Translations under genes and position numbers: made by a program | In this document: in pieces, positions 45,938 to 56,579 of the stretch | Layout: each line of letters begins with the position of its first letter | How positions within the stretch are numbered: position 1 is the first letter of the stretch | The notes under the pieces: model-generated | Databases searched by the model: none | The model's input: only the letters and a program-made list of their open reading frames with translations | What the model was told of the DNA's origin: nothing | Assembly (NCBI RefSeq): GCF_963678635.1 | Contig: NC_087066.1 | Span: 25,893,986-25,957,985, forward strand | Reading direction: 5' to 3' | Source: Symsagittifera roscoffensis | Lineage: Eukaryota > Xenacoelomorpha > Acoela > Convolutidae | Length of the DNA: 64,000 bases

Positions 45938-47953
45938 ATGGCGCTACGAACCCGGATGCGCAAGATGTTAATCGAAGACATTCTAGGTCCGGTCGAGGGC
46001 ATGAAAGTTTTGATTTTGGACGATTTCACCACTCGTATGATCGCGAACATAATGCGAATGTCCGAACTGAGCACTCTGTATAACATAGCTTCGGTGCAGT
46101 ACGTAACATCAGTACCAACTGGCCGAAGAGGAGACTTTTCGGCTGTTTACTTCATGATGCCAACTGAACCGAATATCAAAAAATACATCGATGACTTCTC
46201 ATTGAACCCTTGCCCTTACAGCAAAGGCTATATTTTCCTAACCAACACTTGTCCCGATTCACTTTTCACGATGCTGAAAAAAGCCAGAAGTCCCGTCAAA
46301 AAATTAAAAGGTTTCGAGGAGCTCTACTGCGAGTATATTTGTTACAGTGAAAATGCGTTTAGTCTCGAAGACCCAAGTCACTTCAATTTACATTTCAACC
46401 CCAAAAAAGTACACGAACGTGGGTACCTAAACATGAAAATAGCCGCAAAATTAGTCACAATATGCGTACAGATGAAACACTACCCCAGTCAAATCCGATA
46501 CTTCGGAACTGGTTGCGGAACAGCCAATAATGAAATCGCTACTCATTTCAAGCGCAGCCTAAGTCACTTCAAACTCGAAAACAGTAACTTTCACTGGAAA
46601 TCTGTTAACTCTACGTTGCTAATAGTAGACCGAGGTTTCGATACTATAACTCCAGTTATTCACGACTTGACTACCGAGGCACTAGCTCGAGATTTTCTAG
46701 GAATCGATGTCGAAGGAAACGCTGACCAAAAAGACCGACGGGAATCTTACTGTCCGAACCAGTATGTTTACACTGTAAAAACAGGCGCCGACTCCGAGAA
46801 AATTGAAAGGCGGGCATTTTTGGATGACAGTAACTTTTTGTGGTCTAAAATCAGATTCATGAATATCAAAGAAGCTGTCAACTTCATGCGATCCGAAATC
46901 GACGCACTGCAAAACCAGGAACAGCTGGAACATGGGAAAGTAAAAGATCTTGACTTGACAAAATTGAATCAAATGATGAAAATGTACCCAGAGCAACAAA
47001 AGAAAAAAGCCCAGATTGGGGCACTTTCTTACGTTTTAGACGCTACACTTCAAAGTTTTGCACGGGAGCAGATTGAATGTGAACAAACTTTGGCTACCAA
47101 CTGCAGTAAAAAACCCAAAGAGGGTCGAAACTGGAAGCTCGTTTCCGAGTTGTTGAAAAAAGACGCTAAGGGCGAGTTGAACAATGCTCTGACAATTCAC
47201 GAGAAAATTCGACTGCTAATACTTTACGCTCGGTCGAAAGCGACAGTGAACGGGCTTTCTCTGAGAGAACTAAAAAGTAGAATGTTAGAATGCGATGTTA
47301 CTGTTGAGTATTTGACAATAATTACCAACTTATGTTATATGGGTGTTCCGATTTTGAACCAAGACTCGCAATGGGAAAATTACGAGGACCAAGCTCGGGA
47401 TTGGAGGCTATGGCCAGTGGCAGATAAAGATACCGGGGGGAAAACTGTACGACCTGATCAAATGCCCGAATTTATCAAATGGTGTCCGACTATTTATCAC
47501 TTAGTTAAAACAATGATTGAGAGTCCCAAAGATATGTTAGACCGCTATCCTTTGATAGAGATCAGGAATAGACCTGTAGTTAAACGTAAAAGAAGAAAGA
47601 AGTCAAGGTCTAAAAGGTCTTTGAGGTCCCAACGAACTGTCACTACCGCTGAGTCGTCGTACAAGTACGTGTACGACTGCAACGATTACGAATTTCTGGA
47701 GCGAGAGTTTAAATCTTCTTTTATTGTTTTCGTAGCAGGAGGTTTGACTTATGGTGAAATAAAATTGGCGAAAATTCTCACCGACTTGTACAAGGGGAAC
47801 CAGGAAGTTGCTGTTATCTTTGGGTCAACGCAAATTTTGAATCCCGATGACTTCATTGAAAAGCTGCATAATTTGAACCCCGATGAACCCAAATATAAGG
47901 GAGAGGACAAACAGTTTGTCGTCGCAGAGAGCAACTATTATGACAGAAAGTAA
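45938..47953 (+). CDS. Sec1/Munc18 family protein, intronless
   Basis: A single open frame of 671 codons encodes a full-length SM (Sec1/Munc18) protein. Members bind syntaxin and assembling SNARE complexes to control vesicle fusion. Domain 1 begins with EGMKVLILDDFTTRM (20-34), followed by NTCPDSLF. The domain 2 signature LLIVDRGFDTITPVIHDLT is at 227-245, and the C-terminal signature FVAGGLTYGEIKLAKIL with VIFGSTQILNPDDF is at 598-639. The family is usually about 590-620 residues; the extra length includes a strongly basic insert at 549-566 (KRKRRKKSRSKRSLRSQR). It resembles the syntaxin-binding (STXBP/unc-18) branch more than VPS45 or VPS33. Lack of introns points to a retrocopy, but the intact frame suggests it is functional. 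Confidence 0.93.
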   Translation: MALRTRMRKMLIEDILGPVEGMKVLILDDFTTRMIANIMRMSELSTLYNIASVQYVTSVPTGRRGDFSAVYFMMPTEPNIKKYIDDFSLNPCPYSKGYIFLTNTCPDSLFTMLKKARSPVKKLKGFEELYCEYICYSENAFSLEDPSHFNLHFNPKKVHERGYLNMKIAAKLVTICVQMKHYPSQIRYFGTGCGTANNEIATHFKRSLSHFKLENSNFHWKSVNSTLLIVDRGFDTITPVIHDLTTEALARDFLGIDVEGNADQKDRRESYCPNQYVYTVKTGADSEKIERRAFLDDSNFLWSKIRFMNIKEAVNFMRSEIDALQNQEQLEHGKVKDLDLTKLNQMMKMYPEQQKKKAQIGALSYVLDATLQSFAREQIECEQTLATNCSKKPKEGRNWKLVSELLKKDAKGELNNALTIHEKIRLLILYARSKATVNGLSLRELKSRMLECDVTVEYLTIITNLCYMGVPILNQDSQWENYEDQARDWRLWPVADKDTGGKTVRPDQMPEFIKWCPTIYHLVKTMIESPKDMLDRYPLIEIRNRPVVKRKRRKKSRSKRSLRSQRTVTTAESSYKYVYDCNDYEFLEREFKSSFIVFVAGGLTYGEIKLAKILTDLYKGNQEVAVIFGSTQILNPDDFIEKLHNLNPDEPKYKGEDKQFVVAESNYYDRK

Positions 47954-48126
47954 ACTCAGGTCGAATGAATTCCGGACACCAAAGCAAGAACAGCAAAATA
48001 CTATTAGATCCAAAGAATTGAAAAACTATTGTTCTGAAATACTTAAAGGAAAAACGACAACTTCAACCAAATTTAGTTTTGCTAGCATTAACTGATCGTT
48101 TTTAAACAAGCTAAAGTACGCTTAAA

Positions 48127-48141
48127 AATAAAAAAAAAAAA
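48127..48141 (+). terminator. AATAAA and A-run 3' of the Sec1 gene
   Basis: AATAAA at 48127-48132 merges with a run of 12 A about 175 bases after the stop codon. It may be the polyadenylation signal, or a genomic relic of a poly(A) tail if the gene is a retrocopy. Confidence 0.45.
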
Positions 48142-49267
48142 CTTGACTACATCTTTTTTTCGCCACTTGTGATACCACAAAACTAGCATTGCAAGCTAGC
48201 AGACAGAAAAGGAAAGGAGAGCCACAACATTTCAAAATGTTTTTTTTTGCAATGATTATTTCTGGAAAGGATATCCAGAAACACAATCGACAGCGTTAAA
48301 TGAAACAAAAACAATTACCAAGCGTCAACTGATCCGACAAACCTTGCGTTAAATACCAAGTACCATAAACAAAATTGTTGTCATGTGAAACTATAAAATC
48401 TGTTTTTTAGATTTTTAGCAGTGTGCGATCAGCAGGCGAGCATTAAAATTTCGTTTCTCTTGAAACGACCCAAACTTTAGTCACTAAGCCGATAAAACAA
48501 GAAGAAATCATTTGGACCGAACAAAGTTTTTACGGGAAAAACAGGAAATTATATAATAGAAATTAAACGTCAATGCTAGTAAAACTAGAGATCGCAGGAG
48601 TAAATCTAACCACTTTAAAAAGTAGAATGGAAATTACGTAGATAAAAAAACAATTCTAAGATGTGGCAACTGAGCCTCTAAAACAAAAGCAGACAAATAA
48701 TCGGCCGACAATTTGTTTTTGAAACGGATTATTTCCCGTTTGAAAAAAAAAACAGGGTTCTGGTCAGATTTGAACCCAGAACTTTAGCTTTTCCAGGCGC
48801 ATTCGTTCCAGATACCAAGTAATTCTGTTGAACAAGTTGTTAACCCGAAAAAATTCTATATTCTCATTAATATTCTCATAATATTCTCTCTTCTAAAAAT
48901 CACCTAACTCTCTTCCAAACACCAGTCATCGAACAATCGCAACAAACATATGCTAATTAATTGCCAAATAGAAATCAATTGAAGCAGTGCACAGGTTCTA
49001 AAACTGAGCAATTTTAGAAGATTTAGATAGGAGGGAAAATTTTTTTATTTATTTATATAGCACAAGCGTTTGCTTGAGTAATAATATGGATTTCACTGTC
49101 CAACAAAATACGTTCTTAAATCATAGCAAAAATTTAGAAAAACTAAAAGCTCAGGTTTTTTTTGAAAATTTCAATAAAAAGTACATTGAAAATTTTGGCG
49201 TTATAAATAATGGAAAATTGGGGCCTAGATAGCAAAATTTGTCATTTTATTACGACCACTCACGAAT
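48142..49267. other. Non-coding stretch
   Basis: Apart from the tRNA-like element at 48.75-48.83 kb, I see no gene before the N gap. Confidence 0.4.
48750..48825 (-). repeat. tRNA-derived sequence (SINE head)
   Basis: On the minus strand CTTGGTATCTGG (48808-48819) is A-box-like, GCGCCTGGAAAAGC follows, and GGTTCAAATCT (48766-48776) matches the B box. The stems are imperfect, so I read it as a SINE head rather than a tRNA gene. Confidence 0.5.
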
Positions 49268-49467
49268 NNNNNNNNNNNNNNNNNNNNNNNNNNNNNNNNN
49301 NNNNNNNNNNNNNNNNNNNNNNNNNNNNNNNNNNNNNNNNNNNNNNNNNNNNNNNNNNNNNNNNNNNNNNNNNNNNNNNNNNNNNNNNNNNNNNNNNNNN
49401 NNNNNNNNNNNNNNNNNNNNNNNNNNNNNNNNNNNNNNNNNNNNNNNNNNNNNNNNNNNNNNNNNNN
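49268..49467. other. Assembly gap, 200 N
   Basis: Exactly 200 N. Confidence 0.99.
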
Positions 49468-49564
49468 CGAAAAATCAAAATTGAAGTTAACAAATTTCCT
49501 AAAAAAACAAAAAAATCACCAATATCTAGATAACAGCACTCACTACGTTCATTAATCTTAAACA

Positions 49565-50070
49565 ACAATAAAGTAAACTTTAACGAGGATAGTGGGTTCC
49601 TATGCAAGTAGCACAGAACGTTCCGAACACATTCATACAAAACTATAAAGGTTTTTTCGAATTAGGTTTTTTGTGGCGCAGTGTGATGTGCTTTTTGTGC
49701 GTGGTGGAAAAAACTGTAAAAAACCCATAACAAATTAGGCATAATTGACAACAGTTGTCTTCGAAAATCAAATAACGAACAAAATGAAAGAAAACTAGGT
49801 TTTTAAAAAAACTGAAGTTGAAAAAAAATTTTGATTTTTTTAAAAAGTTGATTGGCAACCAAGCTCTCAAATGAAGCTTCCAAAACAAGCCTATTTTTTC
49901 CAACTCGATGGAAAAATTTTAGTCCACTTTCGAGCTCGCATGAAATTAAAACCGGATTTTCAATCCGATGTTTCTTGATAGAAACAAACTCACGACTAAA
50001 GGGCTGTAATATGATATACCGATAACTATTCGTCGGTACCTGATTTTACCACATAGAAAAAACAACATAA
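49565..50070. repeat. R2 family copy
   Basis: It shows GTGGGTTCCTATGCAAGTAGCACAGAACG-like and GTAATATGATATACCGATAACT-like phrases followed by GTCGGTACCTGATTTTACC, matching the R2 copies at 43.6-45.0 kb in order and orientation. Confidence 0.55.
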
Positions 50071-50334
50071 ACACATTCGAAGACAAACTACTTTCTACCC
50101 ACTTTAAAACGGAAATATGAAGGAAATTATATACAAAGGGAAATTAAAATTCAGAATGTTCAAAACACGTCTGTTGGCCAAATAACATCAGATTGAAGAC
50201 AAACGATCTGTTCTTTCCAGCGCACAATTTTAAACAGAAGCGAAGCTGCGCTTCGCAAACACTAGCGAGAACACAAGATGCAGCTTTAGAGTTCTAAAAA
50301 GTGCTATAAGTAAAAAAAAAGCCTCGAATGAGTA

Positions 50335-50465
50335 GAGATTCGGCCACCTCTCGGACTCGAACCTACGACCAGATGCGACCTCACGGACTCGAACCTACGA
50401 CCTGATGCGACCTAGAAATTTTGAGCCTCACGCACTAACCTTTCAGCCACGGACCCTTTGTACGT
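50335..50465 (-). mobile_element. tRNA-derived SINE with a duplicated B box
   Basis: On the minus strand GTGGCTGAAAGGTTAGTGCG (50431-50450) is a good A box in tRNA-Leu/Ser style. GGTTCGAGTCC, the B box, occurs twice (50385-50395 and 50353-50363), each inside a 32-bp segment starting GGTCGCATC. The anticodon arm is not convincing, so it is not a working tRNA. Confidence 0.6.
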
Positions 50466-50842
50466 CCCAAACACTAGCCACAAATAAGCAGAGAACAAAT
50501 GCTATGAAGTTTCCAATGCTACAGATCGTGATTATAGCAAAAAGCACACAAGTGAATGATTGAACCTTTTTATTTGCGAGTTAGGTTAGAAAAACAAAGA
50601 AGGTTCGTACTAAAACTCTAGCTGCTCGCTAGCGTAAAGACAACGTCACATAGTTTCAAATAACATATTAAGAAGGAGAGCTGATGTTAATAAACAAAAA
50701 TATTTCAATTATTCAAAAATATACAATGTAATATGCAGCAAATGTACAATATTCAGCACCAACATCAATAAAAACTCTGTATTGTAATCATCTTCATTTT
50801 CAACAGTAATTTTTAGCCAGGCAAGACAAGACGTTGATAGAA

Positions 50843-50848
50843 TTTATT
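50843..50848 (-). terminator. Candidate polyadenylation signal of the mesh-like gene
   Basis: AATAAA on the minus strand, about 125 bases after the stop codon at 50974. No experimental support is possible from sequence alone. Confidence 0.4.
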
Positions 50849-50860
50849 CAGTTTTTTGGC

Positions 50861-50886
50861 GCTTACGCCAAAAAAAATTTTTTTGA
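50861..50886. repeat. Strong hairpin in the mesh-like 3' untranslated region
   Basis: TTTTTTGGCG and CGCCAAAAAA pair perfectly around a CTTA loop. The hairpin lies between the stop codon and the candidate AATAAA, so it would be in the mRNA. Confidence 0.55.
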
Positions 50887-50973
50887 GAAGTTAACATGAT
50901 TTTATCTTTAAAAAGGAAGGAAAGATGTTAAATTAAAATTTCATTTCTTAATTGAACCATTTTCCTGATCGGG

Positions 50974-51246
50974 TTACTTTATCCCGTAGCAGATTATTAG
51001 CCGGTTAGCTATAAGCATAGCAATGAACACTTTGACGCTAACCATTCCCGGTGTCATTGCGTAACCAACTTCTTCTTCAGACTGTGGTTCCTCGGGAGTC
51101 CACTCGGGTTCGTTTACTCGGAACAATTCGTTCGCTCGCTCGGCATCCTTCACACTCTGCTCGACTGATTGGAACACGACTGTGGCGAATGAGAGATCTC
51201 TGGTTAGAGAGACATCTCGTATACAGGCTGTATCATTCTTGCAGGC
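50974..51246 (-). CDS. Mesh/SUSD2-like membrane protein, last exon
   Basis: This exon is 273 nt and enters in phase 0 after TTATTTCAG. It encodes ACKNDTACIRDVSLTRDLS, the Cys-containing segment that follows the vWD module in this family, then an acidic linker (EWTPEEPQSEEE) and a hydrophobic end (VSVKVFIAMLIANRLIICY) before the stop. The tail is either a transmembrane helix with almost no cytoplasmic part or a GPI-type signal. No Sushi domain follows, unlike mesh and SUSD2. Confidence 0.85.
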   Translation of the reverse strand, partial: ACKNDTACIRDVSLTRDLSFATVVFQSVEQSVKDAERANELFRVNEPEWTPEEPQSEEEVGYAMTPGMVSVKVFIAMLIANRLIICYGIK

Positions 51247-51605
51247 CTGAAATAATCACACAATATTTCGACTTCAATTCGACTTCCAGTCTCTCGTGTG
51301 ACCCGAAACAGCAGAAGGTTCATACAGAAGTCTTACCAATTATGAACTTCATTGGGTATACTATTTTCGGAGCACCAATACATAAGTGTGCCGGGGCCGT
51401 AACGTACACTGTAATTTGGTTCTGACCAATTACTACAACTTTTTGCCAAGTGTAAATGAATTAGGTTGAATAATCATTTGTTTACGCTCCTCCGGGCTCT
51501 AACTTTATCCTCAATTCACTAGACAAGAACAGTTGTGGTATGAAACCAGTATTTCACTCAATCAGATGAAAACTTCATATCCAATGAGTGATTAAATAAA
51601 CTAAC

Positions 51606-51814
51606 TATTTCAGCAGCTATTCTCTCTTCTTCGCTGTCAAACACAATATCATAGGAGGGAGTGAAGGGCGATCCCTTCTGGATGTCGTAGTGAATCAGGT
51701 CATTCATGCGGGAGTCTGAGAAGAGCCAGTCATTTCTGCTGGTCACCTCCCAACTGTTCCCAAAAATCCGGTGCAGATTGTCGTAATCCGTGTCGTTCGC
51801 AATCACCATTCCAG
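51606..51814 (-). CDS. Mesh/SUSD2-like membrane protein, exon 7 of 8 visible
   Basis: This exon is 209 nt, phase 1 to phase 0. Acceptor is TTGTTTCAG and donor ATA|GTTAGT. It encodes DNLHRIFGNSWEVTSRNDWLF, where FG-x-SW is typical of the sequence after vWD, and ends EEERIAAEI, which joins to ACKND of the last exon. Confidence 0.85.
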
Positions 51815-52046
51815 CTGAAACAAACCAACGAAATGAGCATTCTATTGTGCTTTAACAGCTACTACATTTAGAAACAAGAACCAATGCGTTCGCCTGAAGC
51901 ACTTTCCCTTTCCTGACTACTCTTTACAAATTCACTTCAAAAATTTCTTGATTTAAATCTTGCTGGCAAAAACCATTTGAAAGAATCGATGTGCTGAATG
52001 GAAAAAAAATTAAAAAAGCTCGATAAAACTTAAGATAAAACCTAAC

Positions 52047-53168
52047 CTGATGTCGTGAAGTCATTCCAGCTCTCTCCGTCATAATGACCCAACAGTCCGT
52101 CTGCCCTCCACTTGAAAGTGGGAGGCACTGAGAACATCAAATTCAGAGCATTGATTCCCCCCAAATTAATGACCACTCTGATAATCAAACTAGCTTCATC
52201 GAACTCAAATGTGAAGGTCGACCTGTCATCATTAACACTCATTGTAATATTATCCAATGTGAATTCAGAAGGATCTTCACGAGATATTTCGCGATTGTTG
52301 ATCTTCAGATAGAAAGTTCCGTTTTCATTTATGTAACCCTGTAATTTGCTTGACTTATATTGAGCCGCGAAACCCGAGAACACTGAACCTAAGCCAACTC
52401 GTCTCGTGCTTATATGTACATTAGTCGGCTCCTCCATCGATGTCGTAAGCATAACGTAAACGCCAAGTCCGTTAAAGGGGTAACTAAGACCATCTACCGT
52501 TTGGAAATCCGGGTCGCCTCGTCCAATCAGAATATTTCTTGGCCAATATCCACCAATGATAGTCGGACGGTATGTTTTGTATGTCTCACAGTCGGATGAC
52601 GAAGCATCTGCGCAACATACCTTATAAGGCAGCAAGTCGGACCAGTAATGAGCAACCATGTTTTTCACGGAGTTCTCCTGGAGATTCAACCTCCCTGCTC
52701 CTGCTTCACCTGGCTGAATTAGATTCCCGGCTGTGTTGTAACAACATTGATTCGAAACATACAGCACTTTGCTTTTGCTGTTCTGTTCTAAGCAAGCCAG
52801 TCTCGGAGATCGAATACAAAACTCGGCCCCTGAATTGAATTCGCAGCTCGTTGTTCCACAGAAGTTCGAACTTTCCAGTCTTTCTCGTGTCAGTGAGTCA
52901 TCACTGCAACATATGTCGTACTTCCAACCGGCCATTCCGGCCCGCACCTCTTCGCGTGCGAAGTCTTCATCTGGGAAGTTGTCGTTGCGCCACCAGCGAC
53001 CAGTGTCGATTTGACGAGGACAGCCGTACCATTTGCCTGCCTCCGAGATGCACTTCGAGAGATCCTGTTCTGATTCCTGTGCAGCCCAGCTGTCACAAGA
53101 GAGAGTGGGAGCTTGCATAACTGGCATAGATGTAGCTCGCACTAAATTCAAAAGGCAATACTTGTATG
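52047..53168 (-). CDS. Mesh/SUSD2-like membrane protein, AMOP and vWD exon
   Basis: This is the largest exon (1122 nt, phase 1 to phase 1). Residues about 444-622 of the visible protein form an AMOP domain, a Cys-rich extracellular module: CDSW, KWYGCPRQ, QCCYNTAGNL, then PYKVCCA and YKTYRPT. Residues about 635-793 form a vWF type D-like domain starting GRGDPDFQTVDGLSYPFNG and ending LLGHYDGESWNDF. The usual GDPHF reads GDPDF. AMOP next to vWD after a NIDO domain is the architecture of insect Mesh, vertebrate SUSD2 and MUC4, which act at epithelial surfaces and junctions. Acceptor is GTTTTCAG and donor TCAG|GTTAGG. Confidence 0.93.
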
Positions 53169-53550
53169 CTGAAAACCATAAAATTAGTTTAAATTCACAC
53201 GGAAAAAACTTGGTGGAATATGTTCAGCTATTATTAAATCAGAAATGCTCGCTCAGTTTCTCTCAACAGGATAGGTTACTAGAATACATCAAAACTGAAC
53301 TTCAACTTGCGGCAGAAAGCTAGCAAAATTTCGAAGACTATTACTAAGAGACTATTACAGAGTATTTGGAAGGCGTTCTTTTATCAGTTGTGATCTCCAG
53401 CAAAAGTCTTAACCAGTTAAACTTACTTTAAAAAGTTTAAACAAAGAATCAAAGCCAGACGAGACTTATGCTACATTCCGAATTCCATTTTTGCCAGCTT
53501 TGAAGTTGAGTTTTTACTAACTGCCAATTGCAGAAGCAAAAAATACCAAC
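53169..53550 (-). other. Intron between exons d and c of the mesh-like gene
   Basis: I see no coding signal in this short intron. Confidence 0.6.
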
Positions 53551-53682
53551 CGTTGTTTTGCTTGACGGAGAATGTATTAAAGAAAGCGGAGTTCTGATTT
53601 GCAGGAGGCATTGTGTACGTGTAGGAGTTCGTGCCAGGTGACAGAGGAACAGCAAAACTCTGGAAAGTCATACCACTTGGAT
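53551..53682 (-). CDS. Mesh/SUSD2-like membrane protein, exon 5 of 8 visible
   Basis: This exon is 132 nt, phase 1 at both ends. It encodes PSGMTFQSFAVPLSPGTNSY and NSAFFNTFSVKQN. Two GT sites lie near the 3' end. The first (ACG|GTTGGT) is chosen because it keeps the next exon in frame; the second (TTG|GTATTT) would not. Confidence 0.8.
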
Positions 53683-53873
53683 CTACAGAAAAATCGAAAT
53701 TATCGACAAAAGAAAAATACAACCAACTTTCATTAAGTTATATAGTTCTTCAAATTTTAAGTTAAGTTTGCATCTTGAATCTCGACAAAGTCAAACGGCT
53801 AAAACTAAGCACTCAATTGAAAAACTCAACCCCTTTCATATCTTTTAGACTTCGGGTTGAGATGTATACTAAC

Positions 53874-54110
53874 TCATTGCAGTGACTGTAATAACTTCCA
53901 ATTCCACAGCCACGCTAGTATCAAACATAGACTGCTGCTGGGTCCAATCGATTTGGATGTTTCCATCTCCCTGCCATGCATCGACAGCCGAGGCGGCCCT
54001 GGAGTTAGGGGAGAAAAAATAAACAGATTGGGATCCCATGATCAGCGCGGAGTCGATGACCAATTCAACCGACACTTGCTCGTCGACTCCCCACACATCT
54101 GGGAACGTTC
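53874..54110 (-). CDS. Mesh/SUSD2-like membrane protein, exon 4 of 8 visible
   Basis: This exon is 237 nt, phase 1 at both ends, with acceptor TTTCGTTCAG and donor ATGA|GTTAGT. It encodes TFPDVWGVDEQVSVELVID, then AVDAWQGDGNIQIDWTQQ. This is the beta-sandwich region between NIDO and AMOP in mesh-type proteins. Confidence 0.85.
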
Positions 54111-55807
54111 CTGAACGAAATTAAACTTTCACAAAACCATCGAAGAACTTATCGAACCCATCGCACTAGCGTAACTCCAATACGTGATGCTTTCTTTAGT
54201 ACCGCTTTACTACAATTTTGGAAAAGAGTCAATCAACGCCAGGAAACAAAAAAAAGACTCACATCGAATTTCAGAGAAAAAATATACCGCCTAAAAGCTC
54301 TTTGAATTTCTAGAACATTTATGGGTACTCGTTTAGAAGTATGGTTGCGGTGTTCTTGATGAGTCCCACTCAGAAGTTCGTTTAGAAGTGTGGTCCCGCC
54401 AGACCAATTGAAATACATTTGATTTTCTTCAAGCGGATTAAATCAACAAAAAAATTGGTTTGCAGCTAATGTTTTCGTTAAAATTGAATTATTATCAATA
54501 TCAACGTAATATTACCGCATAATAAGCCTAAAATTTCACATCGCAGAGTCCCGCAGAAATTCATCGCAGCAAACTAAAGGGTACTTGTGAGACAAATTTC
54601 CAAAAAAATGAGATACTTTCTGCCAGGTTAAAAATTTTGTTGAGCAATTTTTGATTTCAAACGAACACTTCGACGCTTGAAAAGCTCAAGTACACAGAAA
54701 AACCTTTGACAAAAAATGAAAAAAAATCGTGTTCAGTTGTGTTGAGAGGGTCCGTCAAAAAACTAATTTTGGCAAATAGATGATCTTTGCAGATTTCCGC
54801 ATTTTTTACCGTAGATTTTCAATTTTTCCGCAGAAAGGACCGCATAGTTAGTAAAAACTGCCGCATAGTTAGTAAAAACTGCCGCAGTCCGCATCGCATA
54901 ATTTAACTACTGATGCCCGCAGACTTTTGTCAAGCCAGATTGGTAGTTTCACGGGATGGTAATTTGAGAAAACTGGAACAAATGGTAATTTTTTTTATTC
55001 CGCTGGGAAAACTGATAAATAATATCCCTTTTCGAAATAAGAAGCCGATCAGGTTTTTCGTGACATTTTGCACTTTTGTTTCTTTGAACTTCAAACATCA
55101 ATATACATTTATGCCTGAATGAATAACAGGAACTACTACCAATTCTCTAACGCGCATGACCCATTAAAGCTTATTAAACAAGTCCAACTATTTGTCAAAA
55201 AAACTAAACAATTTTTCCAATTTTTTCAAACCTTTTTCATCGGATAAATCAAGTTTTTGTTTAGCTTAAGAATAAAGAAAAAAACCTGATTTAATTATCT
55301 AAGGACACTAAGAAAAATGAAGGAAAGTTCGTTCAAAAACTCGTTTGAAAAAATTCAATGAACATCCTCCACCATGATAAATATCTCGGTTAGCATAAAA
55401 ATTGATTGCTTCTCAAAAGTAAGATGGACACGGCGCTACGCCTCATTTTCTTCCCATTCTTTGAGTGATCGGAGCCAAAAATTAATTGGAAAACTAAAAA
55501 AAACGCCCGGCAATTAAGTTGACAAACATTGGGACGAAATCCATAAAGCCGAAAATCTCTAGTTTCTTTTGACTTTGGTTTATATAATTTTAGCTTTCGA
55601 TACAATAACAATGCACTAGGAAAATAATTTAGTGAAAGATTATCAAGATGAGATGCAACCAATCCCAGTCATCCTGTGAGAAAAGTTGCTAACGGAAATA
55701 ACTCTAGGTACCCCGTTGCTATATCGAAGCTTATCGCAAGAGTAGCATTGATATCTCACAGCACAGGATAACTAACAACATCAGCGAGAAATAGCTATTT
55801 TCCTCAC
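54111..55807 (-). other. Intron of the mesh-like gene
   Basis: AT-rich with no gene. A short direct repeat GCCGCATAGTTAGTAAAAACT occurs twice near 54838-54880. Confidence 0.6.
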
Positions 55808-56152
55808 CTCTTATTTGCATTGAGTTCACATGGAAAGTTGCCGGTTTTCTTATCTGGAAGATACTGCCTGAAAACTGCAACTCTAATGTGGTGAATGCCG
55901 GCATCACGCATTTATGGATCTTCAGACTTTGCTGCGTTTTCATCATATTAGCCATTTTTGGAGAGATATCTCCAGAACAAATTTGTGACATGTCCAGGAG
56001 TCCCGAGGATAGTTTGCCGCCCGGGAGTACGAAGGGTTCGTTCAGATTCTGGCCCATTTCGAACACCCACATACCCATGATGCCGATGTTGCTTTGAGCC
56101 CACAAGTTGCGTACTTCCGCTGTACCAGATGATGGCAGTTCGTATATAAAAC
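55808..56152 (-). CDS. Mesh/SUSD2-like membrane protein, exon 3 of 8 visible (end of NIDO)
   Basis: This exon is 345 nt, phase 1 at both ends, with acceptor TGCTTTCAG and donor AGAG|GTGAGG. FIYELPSSGTAEVRNLW and SNIGIMGMWVFEMG form the C-terminal end of a NIDO domain (lP-S-T..v.nL..-SN-G-W-F). A region with GDISPKMANMMKTQQSLKI follows. The exon joins exon 2 as NDGH-G-FIYELP. Confidence 0.9.
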
Positions 56153-56434
56153 CTGAAAGCATTTCTATATATATGATAGTGAAAAAAACCGCAATTTGGA
56201 ATTCGAAAAACGACTTAAAAACACTTAATGTGAAATAACTCAGTTTCTTTGTTTCAGCTAAATAACAAAAAGGGCTGGCTTAAGAAAAACAATTGACAAA
56301 AGGTTTCAAAAACAACCACGTTTAAAAACTCCTAATCACGTTTTCTTCGTTTCTTTTTAGGGCGTACGAAACTTAAGATACTATGAAACATTTCCACTTT
56401 TTAAGGATAGAAGGTAAAACAAACTTGAACTGAC

Positions 56435-56579
56435 CATGTCCGTCATTGAAGCCACTTCTTTGGGAGGAGGACGACCAGAAGTTGAAAGTCCACTGCAGCT
56501 GGAAGAAGTCGAAGATAGTGAGACACCTGTCGTCACTCTCGTCCTCAACAGTACCTTTGTCATCACAAACTAACATAGC
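56435..56579 (-). CDS. Mesh/SUSD2-like membrane protein, exon 2 of 8 visible (NIDO)
   Basis: This exon is 145 nt, phase 0 to phase 1, with acceptor GATTTTAG and donor CATG|GTCAGT. It encodes AMLVCDDKGTVED, CLTIFDFFQLQWTFNFW and GFNDGH, the middle of the NIDO domain. Confidence 0.9.

Noticed and set aside
46697-46999. Antisense ORF in the Sec1 gene
   Set aside because: It is a shadow of the long coding frame on the other strand.
50335-50465. Functional tRNA gene
   Set aside because: Good A and B boxes, but no convincing anticodon arm or acceptor stem, and the B-box segment is duplicated.
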